From the NCBI RefSeq assembly GCF_004794105.1, contig NZ_SRYR01000004.1:186001-250000 (forward strand): 64,000 nt of DNA, in the 5' to 3' direction. The notes beneath the pieces were generated by a model that was not told the DNA's origin, made no database searches, and worked only from the letters and a program-made list of their open reading frames with translations. Made by a program: the position numbers and the translations under genes. This document shows positions 9,476 to 20,200 of this stretch, one piece after another. This stretch comes from Clostridium sartagoforme. GTDB lineage: Bacteria; Bacillota; Clostridia; Clostridiales; Clostridiaceae. Position 1 is the first letter of the stretch. Each line of letters opens with the position of its first letter.

Positions 9476-10789
9476 ATGCATTCAATAAAAGAAATAGTAG
9501 CTAGGTATAAAAAGGGTGAAAAGGCTGGAATATTTTCTGTATGTTGCTCTAATCAATATGTAATAGAAGCAGCTATGGAAAGACTTATAGATAAGGATAT
9601 TCCATTGCTTGTGGAGGCTACTGCAAATCAAGTAGATCAATTTGGTGGTTATACAGGAATGAAACCTGTTGACTATGTAAATTATATTTACAAAATAGCT
9701 GATAAAGTAGGATTTCCAAGGGAAAGAATTATCTTAGGTGGAGACCACTTAGGACCATTAACTTGGACTAACATTGATGCTGATAAAGCTATGGAAAATG
9801 CAAAAGTACTAATAGAAGAATATGTTTTAGCTGGATTTACTAAAATTCATATAGATACAAGTATGCCTTTATTAGGTGATATAGAAAAGAATGCTTTTGG
9901 CGATGAAATAATAGCAGAAAGAGCAGGAAAGCTTTGCTTAGCATGTGAGAATGCATATGAAAAATTAAAAGAGAAAAATAAGGATGCAATTCATCCAGTT
10001 TATATTATAGGAAGTGAAGTTCCAATACCTGGTGGAGCACAAGTAGAAGAAGAGGAAAGTGGACCAGTACTTACTAGCGTTAAGAATTTTAAAACAACAG
10101 TGGAGACTTTTAAGGAAACTTTTAAGAATTATGGATTAGAAGAAGTCTTTAATGATTATGTTCTAGGTGTAGTAGTACAGCCAGGTGTGGAATTTAGCAG
10201 TGATTATATTTGGGAATATAATAGAGAAAAGGCAGCAGAACTAAAAGAATCCTTAAAGGATTATAATAATATAGTTTTTGAAGCTCATTCTACTGATTAT
10301 CAAAGACCTGAATCTTTAAAGGAAATGGTTGAAGATGGATTTATAATCTTAAAGGTTGGACCAGCACTTACCTTTGGATTTAGAGAAGGTGCATTTGCAT
10401 TAAATCATATTGAAAATGAAATATATAAGTATGATTCTAATATAGAGCTATCAAACTTTATAGATATTTTAGACTTCTCAATGATAAAGGAACCTAAGGA
10501 TTGGATCCATCATTACTCAGGAAGTAGCATTGATGTAAAGGTTGAAAGAAAATATAGCTTATCAGATAGAGCAAGATACTATATGCCTAAGGAAGATGTT
10601 AATTTTGCACTAGAAAAATTAATTTCTAACTTAGGTGAAAAAGAAATACCTATCTCAGTGATAAGTCAATATATGCATAATCAATATAAGAAAATCAGAG
10701 AAGGTAAACTAAAGCCACTAGCTTTAGACTTACTAAAGGATAGAATTGGTGAATATATAGATGATTATATCTATGCAATTATAAATTAG
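9476..10789 (+). CDS. kbaZ: Tagatose-1,6-bisphosphate aldolase non-catalytic subunit (KbaZ/GatZ type)
   Basis: A 437-residue member of the GatZ/KbaZ family. Conserved blocks include GIFSVCCSNQYVIEAA, LVEATANQVDQFGGYTGM, ILGGDHLGPLTW, GSEVPIPGGAQ and FEAHSTDYQ. In Enterobacteria this subunit is needed for full activity and stability of the KbaY/GatY aldolase. It starts at ATG 9476 after AGAGGAGAGG, 23 bases behind kbaY, and is the last gene of the cluster, closed by a strong terminator. Confidence 0.88.
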   Translation: MHSIKEIVARYKKGEKAGIFSVCCSNQYVIEAAMERLIDKDIPLLVEATANQVDQFGGYTGMKPVDYVNYIYKIADKVGFPRERIILGGDHLGPLTWTNIDADKAMENAKVLIEEYVLAGFTKIHIDTSMPLLGDIEKNAFGDEIIAERAGKLCLACENAYEKLKEKNKDAIHPVYIIGSEVPIPGGAQVEEEESGPVLTSVKNFKTTVETFKETFKNYGLEEVFNDYVLGVVVQPGVEFSSDYIWEYNREKAAELKESLKDYNNIVFEAHSTDYQRPESLKEMVEDGFIILKVGPALTFGFREGAFALNHIENEIYKYDSNIELSNFIDILDFSMIKEPKDWIHHYSGSSIDVKVERKYSLSDRARYYMPKEDVNFALEKLISNLGEKEIPISVISQYMHNQYKKIREGKLKPLALDLLKDRIGEYIDDYIYAIIN

Positions 10790-10814
10790 CTAATAATAAT
10801 TTCCCACTTTTATT

Positions 10815-10843
10815 GGGGCTGTCTTAGGACAGCTCCTTTTTAT
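10815..10843 (+). terminator. Rho-independent terminator after kbaZ
   Basis: GGGGCTGTC (10815-10823), loop TTAG, GACAGCTCC (10828-10836), followed by a T run to 10843. It is a close relative of the hairpin at 5484-5511. Confidence 0.85.
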
Positions 10844-10850
10844 TTAGTTT

Positions 10851-11018
10851 TAAAATGCGAAGCATTTTAAAATGAAAAAATTAAGAGAATGAAGGAATGA
10901 AAAAATGAAGGAAGAGGTTTTACAATGCAAAACATCTTTTGTTTTAAGGATTTTTTATAGGCATTCTTTCATTTTTTGATTTTTTCATTCTTTCATTAAT
11001 AAAATGCTTCGCATTTTA
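10851..11018. repeat. 168-bp MITE-like element with perfect 19-bp terminal inverted repeats
   Basis: The left end TAAAATGCGAAGCATTTTA (10851-10869) is the exact reverse complement of the right end TAAAATGCTTCGCATTTTA (11000-11018), and each end can also fold on itself. Subterminal ATGAAAAAATTAAG/AATGAAGGAATG tracts mirror TTTCATTTTTTG/CATTCTTTCATT on the other side. No ORF lies inside. The right end abuts the birA promoter. Confidence 0.7.
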
Positions 11019-11030
11019 TGACAATTATTG

Positions 11031-11039
11031 TGTTATAAT
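11031..11039 (+). promoter_or_regulatory. Extended -10 promoter for birA
   Basis: TG-T-TATAAT (TGnTATAAT) at 11031-11039, with no good -35. It starts 12 bases beyond the right end of the MITE-like element, which would place the element's end in the -35 region. Confidence 0.5.
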
Positions 11040-11074
11040 GAAGAATAATAATCATGAAATAATAAGGTGGATTT

Positions 11075-12058
11075 ATGAGTATAAAGGATAAAACATTAGA
11101 ATTTTTAGAGAAGAATAGAGGAAGGTATATATCTGGAGCTGAATTGGCAAAGGAACTAGATGTTAGTAGAAATGCTATTTGGAAATCTATAAAATCCCTT
11201 CAAAGTGAAGGCTATAATATTTCGGCAGTTACTAATAAGGGTTATAGTTTATCAGAGGATACTGATATTTTATCAGCGCAAAGCGTTAGTAAGTATATAA
11301 AAAGTAGTAATGATTTTAAGATAAAGGTTTATAAAACTATAGGCTCAACTAATGATAAAGTTAAAGAATTAGCTTTAGATGGGAAAGAAGAAGGGTACAT
11401 AGTTATTTCTGAAGAGCAAACTAAGGGAAAAGGTAGGTTTGGTAGAAAATTTCATTCTCCTAAGAATACTGGAATATATATGAGTATTTTATTAAGACCT
11501 AGACTAATGGCTCAAGATTCTTATCTTATTACTACATCAGCAGCAGTTGCAGTGGCTGAGGCTATAGAGAGTATTTCTAATAAAGAAGCTAAAATAAAAT
11601 GGGTAAATGATATTTACTTAGATGATAAAAAAGTTTCTGGAATACTTACAGAGGCTGCTTTAGATTTTGAAAGTGGATTAATACAATATGTTGTGCTAGG
11701 AATAGGTGTTAATTTGAAATCACCTAATGAAGGCTTCCATGAGGATATTAAAAATATTGCAACTTCAGTATTTAATGAAGAGGATAATTTGCCTAAGGAT
11801 ATTAGAAGTTTATTTATAGCAGAAATAATAGAGAACTTTTTTAGTTATTATAACTCAATAGATCAAAAGAGATTTATAGATGAATATAAAAGAAGATCTA
11901 TTTTAATAAATAGAGAAGTTAACATAGAGTCCAATAAAGGTAGTGTAAAAGCTAAGGTTTTAGAAATAGATGATTTATGCAGATTAAGAGTTCAATTAGA
12001 AGATGGAAGTATAAAAGAATTATCTTCGGGAGAAGTAAGTGTAAGAATGAAAGAATGA
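11075..12058 (+). CDS. birA: BirA: biotin-protein ligase / biotin operon repressor
   Basis: A 327-residue bifunctional form. An N-terminal winged helix (about 1-60, ISGAELAKELDVSRNAIWKSI) is followed by the catalytic domain with the biotinyl-AMP loop GKGRFGRKF and KWVNDIYLDDKKVSGILTE, and a C-terminal SH3-like domain (about 280-327). It makes biotinyl-5'-AMP and transfers biotin to carboxylase subunits; the DNA-binding domain lets it repress biotin uptake or synthesis genes. AATAAGGTGG precedes ATG 11075. It is monocistronic here, with a promoter upstream and a terminator downstream. Confidence 0.92.
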   Translation: MSIKDKTLEFLEKNRGRYISGAELAKELDVSRNAIWKSIKSLQSEGYNISAVTNKGYSLSEDTDILSAQSVSKYIKSSNDFKIKVYKTIGSTNDKVKELALDGKEEGYIVISEEQTKGKGRFGRKFHSPKNTGIYMSILLRPRLMAQDSYLITTSAAVAVAEAIESISNKEAKIKWVNDIYLDDKKVSGILTEAALDFESGLIQYVVLGIGVNLKSPNEGFHEDIKNIATSVFNEEDNLPKDIRSLFIAEIIENFFSYYNSIDQKRFIDEYKRRSILINREVNIESNKGSVKAKVLEIDDLCRLRVQLEDGSIKELSSGEVSVRMKE

Positions 12059-12069
12059 AAAAATTAAAG

Positions 12070-12111
12070 TTTGAAGTTAGTATTGTCATTATAATAGCTT
12101 CAAATTTTTTT
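12070..12111 (+). terminator. Likely terminator after birA
   Basis: TTTGAAG (12070-12076) pairs with CTTCAAA (12098-12104), followed by a seven-T run. The loop is long (21 bases). Confidence 0.55.
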
Positions 12112-12418
12112 ATTTTATTATTTATAATAAGGGATTTAAGAAGTTGTTAGCTGTTAAGTATTAAATACTAATTCATAAGGTTTGGTTATTATATAGATTT
12201 ATATAGTTAAGTGATTTTAAGTAAAGTTTGGATATTATTGATAATATAATAATGATGAAAAGAGAATATTAATACTTTCTAAAATGTAATAAAAAAGCAA
12301 TTACAAAGTTTGTTTAAAAATTAACATAAAAGATTGAAAATACATAGAGTAAATATCATTGATATTCAGAATAAGCTCATAAAATAGGCTTTCTGAAATA
12401 ATAAAAATAGAAAATATA

Positions 12419-12459
12419 TTGTTAAAAGTATAGCAATTATGAAAGGGAAATACTATAAT
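12419..12459 (+). promoter_or_regulatory. Candidate Rex-type operator and promoter for the hydrogenase
   Basis: TTGTTAAAAGTATAGCAA (12419-12436) resembles the Rex redox-repressor consensus TTGTTAA-N4-TTAACAA: the left half is perfect and the right half 5 of 7. It overlaps the -35 position of a TATAAT box at 12454-12459. Rex control of clostridial hydrogenase genes is established for the group; this site is a visual match only. The rest of 12112-12507 is AT-rich and shows no gene. Confidence 0.35.
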
Positions 12460-12507
12460 TATATATGGGAGAATTGTATAATTTTATTTTTATAGGAGGG
12501 TATTGGT

Positions 12508-14001
12508 ATGTTTCAATTTGAGACTCAGTTAAAAAAGTTAAAGCATGATGTATTAACAGAGGTAGCAAGGTTAGCCAAGGATAATAACTTAACTACTGAA
12601 ACGATAGAAAAGATTCCCTATGAAATAATACAAGGGGATATAGCTATGTATAGATGCTGTGTTTATAAGGAAAGAGCTATAGTTTTAGAAAGAGCAAAAC
12701 TTGCAGCTGGATATTTAGCTAATGGAGATAATATTGATGATGAATTTGTAGATATTAGAGAAGATGATCAAATTATATATGTAATAGAGGCAGCTTGTGA
12801 TAGATGTCCAATAAACAAGTATAGTGTTACAGATTCTTGTAGAAACTGTTTAGCACACAAATGTCATGAAGCCTGTAATTTTGGAGCTATAACTTATGTA
12901 GCAGGAAGAGCTTATATAAATCAAGAGTTATGCAAAGAATGTGGTATGTGTAAAAAAGCTTGCCCTTATGATGCTATAGCTGAAGTAATGAGACCTTGCA
13001 AGAGAGTTTGTCCAACAGGGGCTTTAGATATAAGTAAAGATGATAGACGAGCTATGATTAAGGAAGAAACTTGTGTTAACTGTGGTAGTTGTATGAGTGC
13101 ATGCCCATTTGGTGCTATTTCAGATAAAAGCTTAATAGTACCTGTTGCAAAGAGACTTGCTAGAGGGAGAAAGATGTATGCTGTAGTTGCTCCTGCAATA
13201 ACAGGACAATTTGGACCTAAGGTTGGATATGGAAAAATAAAAAATGCAATAAAGAAACTTGGATTTGAAGATATGATAGAAGCAGCTTGTGGAGCAGATG
13301 CTGTAACAGTTCATGAAAGTAAGGAGTTTATCGAGAGAATTGAAAATGGAGATTCATATATGACTAACTCTTGTTGTCCAGGCTTCCTAAGCTACATTGA
13401 AAAAATGATGCCTTCAGAAGTATCTAAGATTTCAGGAACAGTTTCACCTATGGTTGCTACAGCAAGATATATTAAAAGTGTAGATCCAGAAGCAAAGGTA
13501 GTATTTATTGGACCTTGTACAGCTAAGAAAAGTGAGGCAGTTAGAGAGCCAATTAAGGATGCAGTAGATTATGTTTTAACCTTTGAAGAATTATTAGCAT
13601 TATTTAGTGCTTTTGATATAGAAGTTGAAGCTTGCGAAGAAGAAGTAGTAGATGATGCATCTATTTATGGAAGAGGCTTTGGAGCTCATGGTGGTTTAAC
13701 AGCTGCAATTGAAAATTATGTTAGAAGTCAAGGGTTAGAAGTAAACTTTAATCCTGTTAAGGTTTCTGGAGGAATTGAAATTAAGAAGGCTATGACTATG
13801 GCTAAGATAGGAAGACTTCAAGGAAACTTTATAGAAGGTATGATGTGTGAAGGAGGCTGCATAAATGGAGCAGGTACATTAGCAACTCCATTTAAGTCTA
13901 AGAATACATTTAATAAGGTGAATTCGGCAGCTTCAAGAAAAGCAGTAATTGATAATGAAAAAATTAATGATTATGATAAAGTGAATTTTGAAAGAAATTA
14001 A
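12508..14001 (+). CDS. Monomeric [FeFe]-hydrogenase with ferredoxin-type Fe-S clusters (group B-like)
   Basis: A 497-residue protein. The N-terminal part has a Cys-rich region (CDRCP, CRNCLAHKCHEAC) and two bacterial ferredoxin motifs (CKECGMCKKACP and CVNCGSCMSACP). The C-terminal H-cluster domain keeps all four ligands: C290 in TNSCCPGF, C337 in GPCTAKKSE, and C447 and C451 in EGMMCEGGCINGAG. The proton-relay cysteine C289 is also present. Compared with classic CpI-type enzymes the motif Trp is Phe (CCPGF) and the Met before the PC pair is Gly (GPC), features reported for group B (CpIII-like) hydrogenases. It probably exchanges electrons between ferredoxin and protons/H2 in the cytosol. TAGGAGGG precedes ATG 12508. 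It is monocistronic. Confidence 0.85.
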   Translation: MFQFETQLKKLKHDVLTEVARLAKDNNLTTETIEKIPYEIIQGDIAMYRCCVYKERAIVLERAKLAAGYLANGDNIDDEFVDIREDDQIIYVIEAACDRCPINKYSVTDSCRNCLAHKCHEACNFGAITYVAGRAYINQELCKECGMCKKACPYDAIAEVMRPCKRVCPTGALDISKDDRRAMIKEETCVNCGSCMSACPFGAISDKSLIVPVAKRLARGRKMYAVVAPAITGQFGPKVGYGKIKNAIKKLGFEDMIEAACGADAVTVHESKEFIERIENGDSYMTNSCCPGFLSYIEKMMPSEVSKISGTVSPMVATARYIKSVDPEAKVVFIGPCTAKKSEAVREPIKDAVDYVLTFEELLALFSAFDIEVEACEEEVVDDASIYGRGFGAHGGLTAAIENYVRSQGLEVNFNPVKVSGGIEIKKAMTMAKIGRLQGNFIEGMMCEGGCINGAGTLATPFKSKNTFNKVNSAASRKAVIDNEKINDYDKVNFERN

Positions 14002-14189
14002 TATACTTAATACCTAATATATAATAATTATTAAAGTAATTTAATTTAAGTTTTATAAATTAATTTTACTTAAGTTTCTGAAAGTGATTTATCTAAATTA
14101 TTATCATGTGTAATAAATTTATTACAATTGGGGAAACCTATTTAATGAATAAGTATAATTTTATTTTTTTCATGGTGTTATTATGACCC

Positions 14190-14221
14190 AAAAGAGGATT
14201 CTAATATGAATCCTCTTTTCA
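14190..14221 (+). terminator. Strong bidirectional terminator after the hydrogenase
   Basis: AAAAGAGGATTC (14190-14201), loop TAATAT, GAATCCTCTTTT (14208-14219): 12 perfect base pairs with a T run. Confidence 0.85.
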
Positions 14222-14394
14222 TTTTGCCATATAAAAATTTAATTTCATAATTAGTCTCATTTATTTTGGAAAAAATAAAGATAATTAATAAAGTAAACTA
14301 AAGAGTTAATGTTGAAAAAGGGAATAAATTACTTATGTTGAATTATAAAATAGGAGAATAAATAATAGCTTGTAAGAATAGAAATAATAAGTAG

Positions 14395-14511
14395 AGGGTA
14401 CTATTTTTAACTTTAATAGGATATTTAGTTCAAAGCTTCTTTAATATAAGTGTCATAATGGTAGCACCTATATTTTGGGTTTTTCTTGGGTATTGTAATA
14501 GTGATAAGTAA
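14395..14511 (+). pseudogene. C-terminal remnant of an O-antigen-ligase/polymerase-type membrane protein
   Basis: An in-frame stretch between a TAG at 14392 and a TAA at 14509 encodes a hydrophobic segment with LIGYLVQSFFNISV and APIFWVFLG, the typical last membrane segments of Wzy/O-antigen-ligase-family proteins. No start, ribosome binding site or N-terminal part remains nearby. It appears to be a decayed gene tail lying between the hydrogenase and groES. Confidence 0.5.
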
Positions 14512-14632
14512 TGGAAATGCTAAGGGAGTGAGATTTATTGAGAAAACAAACAAAACCTTAAGTAAATAGGAAATATTTAATGTAAGATGGTAATATTTAT
14601 TATATATAGGGGAAAAATAAAAGAGTTAGTAT

Positions 14633-14695
14633 TTGAAAAAAGAAATACGAAAGATTATTATAAAATTATTAGCACTTGATGGTGATGAGTGCTAA
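14633..14695 (+). promoter_or_regulatory. groESL promoter with CIRCE operator
   Basis: TTGAAA (14633-14638), 17 bases, TATTAT (14656-14661). Then CIRCE: TTAGCACTT (14669-14677), nine-base spacer, GAGTGCTAA (14687-14695), one mismatch from the TTAGCACTC-N9-GAGTGCTAA consensus. CIRCE is bound by HrcA, so groESL is under HrcA heat-shock repression. Confidence 0.92.
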
Positions 14696-14740
14696 AATAG
14701 ATAGTAAATAATTATATTTTTATATAGGAGGGATTTTTTT

Positions 14741-16665
<1,925 letters not shown>

Positions 16666-16791
16666 GATAATTAATCAGCCTCATTATTTTGTAATTGATA
16701 TAAATCCTTTTCTAAATTATAATAAGGTAGTAAAAGATTACTTCTTTTATTAAGAAATATTAATTACAAGGTTTAGCCTGGGAGGAAAAGG

Positions 16792-17181
16792 ATGGTTTCA
16801 AAGAAAAAAAGAAAAGTCACTAGGCTTGAAAAAATTATAATTACAATAGGCTCAATAATTATTTTAACTATCATGATAATATCCCTTAGAGGATACTTTA
16901 AGGATTATAAAAAATCTTTAGTTAGAGATGCAGCTAGAGATTTAGTATTAGCTGTTGAAAAAGTAGAGATAAATCATGATATTGATTTTGCAGAGGATGA
17001 AACTATAGTAGATATCAAGCTTCAAGCTGATAAGGATAAAACCTTAAAAGAATATATTGAAGATGCAAGTTTATTAGATAAGATTGAAGCCTTAAGTATT
17101 GAGGATGCAAGAAAAATAATTGATGAAAAAGTTGAATTTCAAATTAGCAATGAAGGCAAATTTGTAAAGATTATAGAATAA
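16792..17181 (+). CDS. Small membrane-anchored protein of unknown function
   Basis: 129 residues: a basic N-terminus (MVSKKKRKVTRLEK), one hydrophobic helix at about residues 15-30 (IIITIGSIIILTIMIISL), then a charged soluble region rich in Asp, Glu and Lys, presumably outside the membrane. No family was recognised. CTGGGAGGAAAAGG precedes ATG 16792, so it is a real gene. It sits 126 bases after groEL with its own terminator downstream, and could be transcribed by read-through from groEL. Confidence 0.7.
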   Translation: MVSKKKRKVTRLEKIIITIGSIIILTIMIISLRGYFKDYKKSLVRDAARDLVLAVEKVEINHDIDFAEDETIVDIKLQADKDKTLKEYIEDASLLDKIEALSIEDARKIIDEKVEFQISNEGKFVKIIE

Positions 17182-17190
17182 AAAAATAGA

Positions 17191-17246
17191 AGGCTCTCCA
17201 TTATTAGACTTTATTACCAGGAAGTTCAATTGATGGAGAGCTTATT
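17191..17246 (+). terminator. Terminator after the small membrane protein
   Basis: GGCTCTCCAT (17192-17201) pairs with ATGGAGAGCT (17233-17242, last pair outside), with a T-rich tail. Confidence 0.7.
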
Positions 17247-17339
17247 TTATTATAGAATATTTTTTGGAAAAATTAATAATAATTATTAAAAGGAAATATC
17301 TATTCAGCGTAGAAATATATAAATAGGACTAAAGTCACA

Positions 17340-17612
17340 AATAAATGTAAAAATGAGAAAATTAAGAAATGAAAGAATTAAATATTTGAAGATTTAATGG
17401 ATAAAAGAATTAGGGAATTAAAGAGTTAAAAAATAGAAGATAAAATTCAGATACTTGTTTTTCTTGAAGGTGATATGTTTCAGTGATTTTGAATAAGTTA
17501 CCTTCTTAAATCATTCCTAGTTAATTATCTATTCTTATTAAAAAAATATTAGATAAAGAAATTCATTTAAATGAATTTGAACAAAAACTGTTAATTGATA
17601 ACTGTTAATTGT
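17340..17612. repeat. Degenerate intergenic repeat region before pilD
   Basis: A GAAAATTAAGAAATGAAAGAATTAA-like left tract is followed by a perfect 20-bp palindrome built from AAATTCATTT (17559-17568) and its complement (17569-17578), and then ACTGTTAATTGATAACTGTTAATTG, which resembles the right ends of the elements before pilM and guaA. No ORF. It ends at the pilD ribosome binding site. Confidence 0.45.
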
Positions 17613-17626
17613 AAATGGGGGATAAT

Positions 17627-18370
17627 ATGCATTTATTAGTCACAATATTAGGTTTGTGTATAGGAAGTTTTTTAAACGTAGTTATTTATAGAGTACCAAG
17701 AGATGAATCAATATCATATCCACCATCACATTGCACTAATTGTGGATATAAATTAAGACCTATAGATTTAGTCCCTATAATTAGTTATTTATTTTTAAGG
17801 GGACGTTGTAGAAGCTGTAAAGAAAATATATCAATACAATATCCATTTATAGAATTTTTAAATGGACTTATGTATTTATTACTATTTATAAAGTTTAACA
17901 TATCTTTAGAATTTTTATTTTATGCTATATTCACTTCATGTCTAATAGTCATTTCAGTAATAGACATAAAGAGTAAGGATGTATACTCATCAATAAGTAT
18001 TTTCACTTTAATCATAGCAGTAATCTATTTATTGTCTGGGAAATATTTTGGTGATATTAGTCTAATTAATAATGTAATAGGTGGAATTATAGGATATGGA
18101 GTTATATTTTTATTTGTTTATTTTGGTGGTATGGGTGAAGGTGATGCAGATATTGCAGGTTTATCTGGACTTTTTATTGGAATAAAGGGGATTTGTGGAG
18201 CTTTATTCATATCAGTAATTATTGCGGGAATAGTGGCATCCTATAAGTACCTTATAAAGAAGGAAAGGAAAGCTGAAATGGCTTTTACCCCGTATATTGC
18301 GTTAGGAACTATTGTGTGGATATTGGTTGGAGAAAAACTTTTGGAAGTTTATTTAAATATTTTTTTGTAA
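17627..18370 (+). CDS. pilD: Type IV prepilin leader peptidase / N-methyltransferase
   Basis: 247 residues from ATG 17627. An ATG at 17615 is rejected because the GGGGG ribosome binding site (17617-17621) lies inside that extension. The N-terminal methyltransferase domain has GSFLNVVIYRVPRDES and two zinc pairs (CTNCGYKL, CRSCKENIS). The A24 aspartyl peptidase domain keeps its two Asp motifs (VIDIKSKDV and GMGEGDADI). Several membrane helices. It cleaves and methylates the prepilins encoded downstream. It opens the pilus cluster; pilB follows after 122 bases. Confidence 0.93.
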   Translation: MHLLVTILGLCIGSFLNVVIYRVPRDESISYPPSHCTNCGYKLRPIDLVPIISYLFLRGRCRSCKENISIQYPFIEFLNGLMYLLLFIKFNISLEFLFYAIFTSCLIVISVIDIKSKDVYSSISIFTLIIAVIYLLSGKYFGDISLINNVIGGIIGYGVIFLFVYFGGMGEGDADIAGLSGLFIGIKGICGALFISVIIAGIVASYKYLIKKERKAEMAFTPYIALGTIVWILVGEKLLEVYLNIFL

Positions 18371-18492
18371 AAAATTAATTTAATTAAAATTTAAATGGGG
18401 CTTGAAAATGCAAATTTTATATATTAATATAGAATTGAGTTTATAATTGGATAAAAAAGGAAAAAGATGTAATTAGACTTAGGGGTGAGGTA

Positions 18493-20184
18493 ATGATAAA
18501 GGGTCAGAAGAAGAGACTAGGGGATATACTAGTTACAGCTGGTAAGATAACCCTGTATCAACTTCAAAATGCGTTAAAAACTCAAAAGGTAATAGGAAAG
18601 AAACTAGGAACAGTTTTAATTGAAAGTGGAATAGTTACCGAAGAGGATATTATCGAAGCTATAGAAGAGCAAACTGGGATAGAAAGGGTAGATTTAAACA
18701 ATTTAACTTTTGATAAGAGAGCTATAAAAATAGTTCCACAAAGCCTTTGCAATAAGTATAACTTAATAGCTTTTGGTTTTGAGGAAGATAAGATAAAAGT
18801 AGCACTAGAAGACCCACTTAACATATTTGCAATAGATGATGTATATATATCAACAGGTCTTAAGGTTAAAACTTACATTGCGCCTAAAGGAGATATATAT
18901 AAGTTTGTTCAAATAAACTATAGTACAGAAGAAGTAAATAAGGCTGCTGAAGAATTAGTAAAAGAAAGCTTAGAGTCGAAAAATATCGAAGTAGACGTAG
19001 AAGCAATTGATGATGTTAAAAATGCACCAGTAGTTAAGATGATAGAATACCTTTTTAAAAATTCTATTGAAATGAGGGCTTCAGATATACATATTGAACC
19101 TTATGAAAACGAAATAAGGATTAGATATAGAATAGATGGAAGACTTACTACTGTAAATACCTTAGGTATAGAAAGTCTAGGGCCTTTAGTAACTAGAATA
19201 AAGATTTTAGCTAACCTTAATATAGCTGAAAGAAGATTACCTCAAGATGGAAGAATAATTACTAAAGTAGGAAAAGAAGAAGTAGACCTGAGAGTATCTA
19301 TACTTCCTATAGTAACTGGAGAAAAAATAGTTATAAGAATATTAAAAAGGGATAGCTATAGACTTGGTAAGGAAGGCCTAGGAATAAGTAAAGACAACCT
19401 TAAAAAGTTAAATAATATTGTTTCAAGTCCAAATGGGATAGTTTTAGTTACAGGTCCCACAGGTAGTGGTAAGTCTACTACTTTATATACTGTTTTAAGT
19501 GAACTAAATACTAGTGATGTAAATATAGTTACTGTAGAAGATCCAGTTGAATATACTTTAAATGGAGTAAACCAAGTAAATGTAAATACTAAAGCAGGAT
19601 TAACTTTTGCAGGTGGTCTTAGAAGTATTTTAAGACAAGACCCTGATATAGTTATGATAGGGGAAATTAGAGATGAAGAAACAGCATCTATAGCTATTAA
19701 AGCAGCTATTACTGGTCACTTAGTTTTAAGTACCCTTCATACTAATGATGCTCCATCAACTATAACTAGATTATTAGATATGGGGATTGAACCTTATTTA
19801 GTTGCAACATCTATTGCAGGTATTATAGCTCAAAGGTTAGTTAGAAGAATTTGCAATAATTGTAAGGAAGAATATATAGCTTCAGACTATGAAAAGTCTG
19901 TATTTAATATTGATAAAGATCAAGAATTAAAACTATACAGGGGAAAAGGCTGTGGGCATTGTAATCATAGTGGATATAATGGGAGAACAGGTATTTATGA
20001 GATTATGGAAATAACTAGGGAACATAGGAATGCAATAAATGAAACTAAAAACTCTAATGTATTGCAAGATATTTCTATAAAGCATGGAATGAAAACATTA
20101 GCTGAAGAATGTAAGGAGTTAGTTCTAAATGGAACTACTACTATAGAAGAACTTGCAACTATAACTTTATTAAAAGAGGTATAA
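18493..20184 (+). CDS. pilB: Type IV pilus assembly ATPase PilB (GspE family)
   Basis: A 563-residue protein. The N-terminal MshEN/T2SSE_N domain (about 1-150) includes RLGDILVTAGKIT and EEDIIEAIEEQTGIERVDL. The ATPase core has Walker A GPTGSGKST (about 320-328), an Asp box (VEDPVEY), Walker B (IVMIGEIRDEETA) and His box (LVLSTLHTNDAPS). A tetracysteine zinc site (CNNC, CGHC) completes the PilB type. It is the cytoplasmic extension motor for pilus growth. GGGGTGAGG precedes ATG 18493. pilC follows after 16 bases. No PilT retraction ATPase is encoded in the window. Confidence 0.95.
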   Translation: MIKGQKKRLGDILVTAGKITLYQLQNALKTQKVIGKKLGTVLIESGIVTEEDIIEAIEEQTGIERVDLNNLTFDKRAIKIVPQSLCNKYNLIAFGFEEDKIKVALEDPLNIFAIDDVYISTGLKVKTYIAPKGDIYKFVQINYSTEEVNKAAEELVKESLESKNIEVDVEAIDDVKNAPVVKMIEYLFKNSIEMRASDIHIEPYENEIRIRYRIDGRLTTVNTLGIESLGPLVTRIKILANLNIAERRLPQDGRIITKVGKEEVDLRVSILPIVTGEKIVIRILKRDSYRLGKEGLGISKDNLKKLNNIVSSPNGIVLVTGPTGSGKSTTLYTVLSELNTSDVNIVTVEDPVEYTLNGVNQVNVNTKAGLTFAGGLRSILRQDPDIVMIGEIRDEETASIAIKAAITGHLVLSTLHTNDAPSTITRLLDMGIEPYLVATSIAGIIAQRLVRRICNNCKEEYIASDYEKSVFNIDKDQELKLYRGKGCGHCNHSGYNGRTGIYEIMEITREHRNAINETKNSNVLQDISIKHGMKTLAEECKELVLNGTTTIEELATITLLKEV

Positions 20185-20200
20185 GGGGAGATTTAATGCA

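Noticed and set aside
12353-12367. AATATCATTGATATT palindrome before the hydrogenase, similar to one near 40239
   Set aside because: Short AT-rich palindromes are common in this composition; two copies with no shared context.
17615-17626. Upstream ATG as the start of pilD
   Set aside because: It would place the only good ribosome binding site (GGGGG) inside the gene; ATG 17627 fits prepilin peptidase N-termini.
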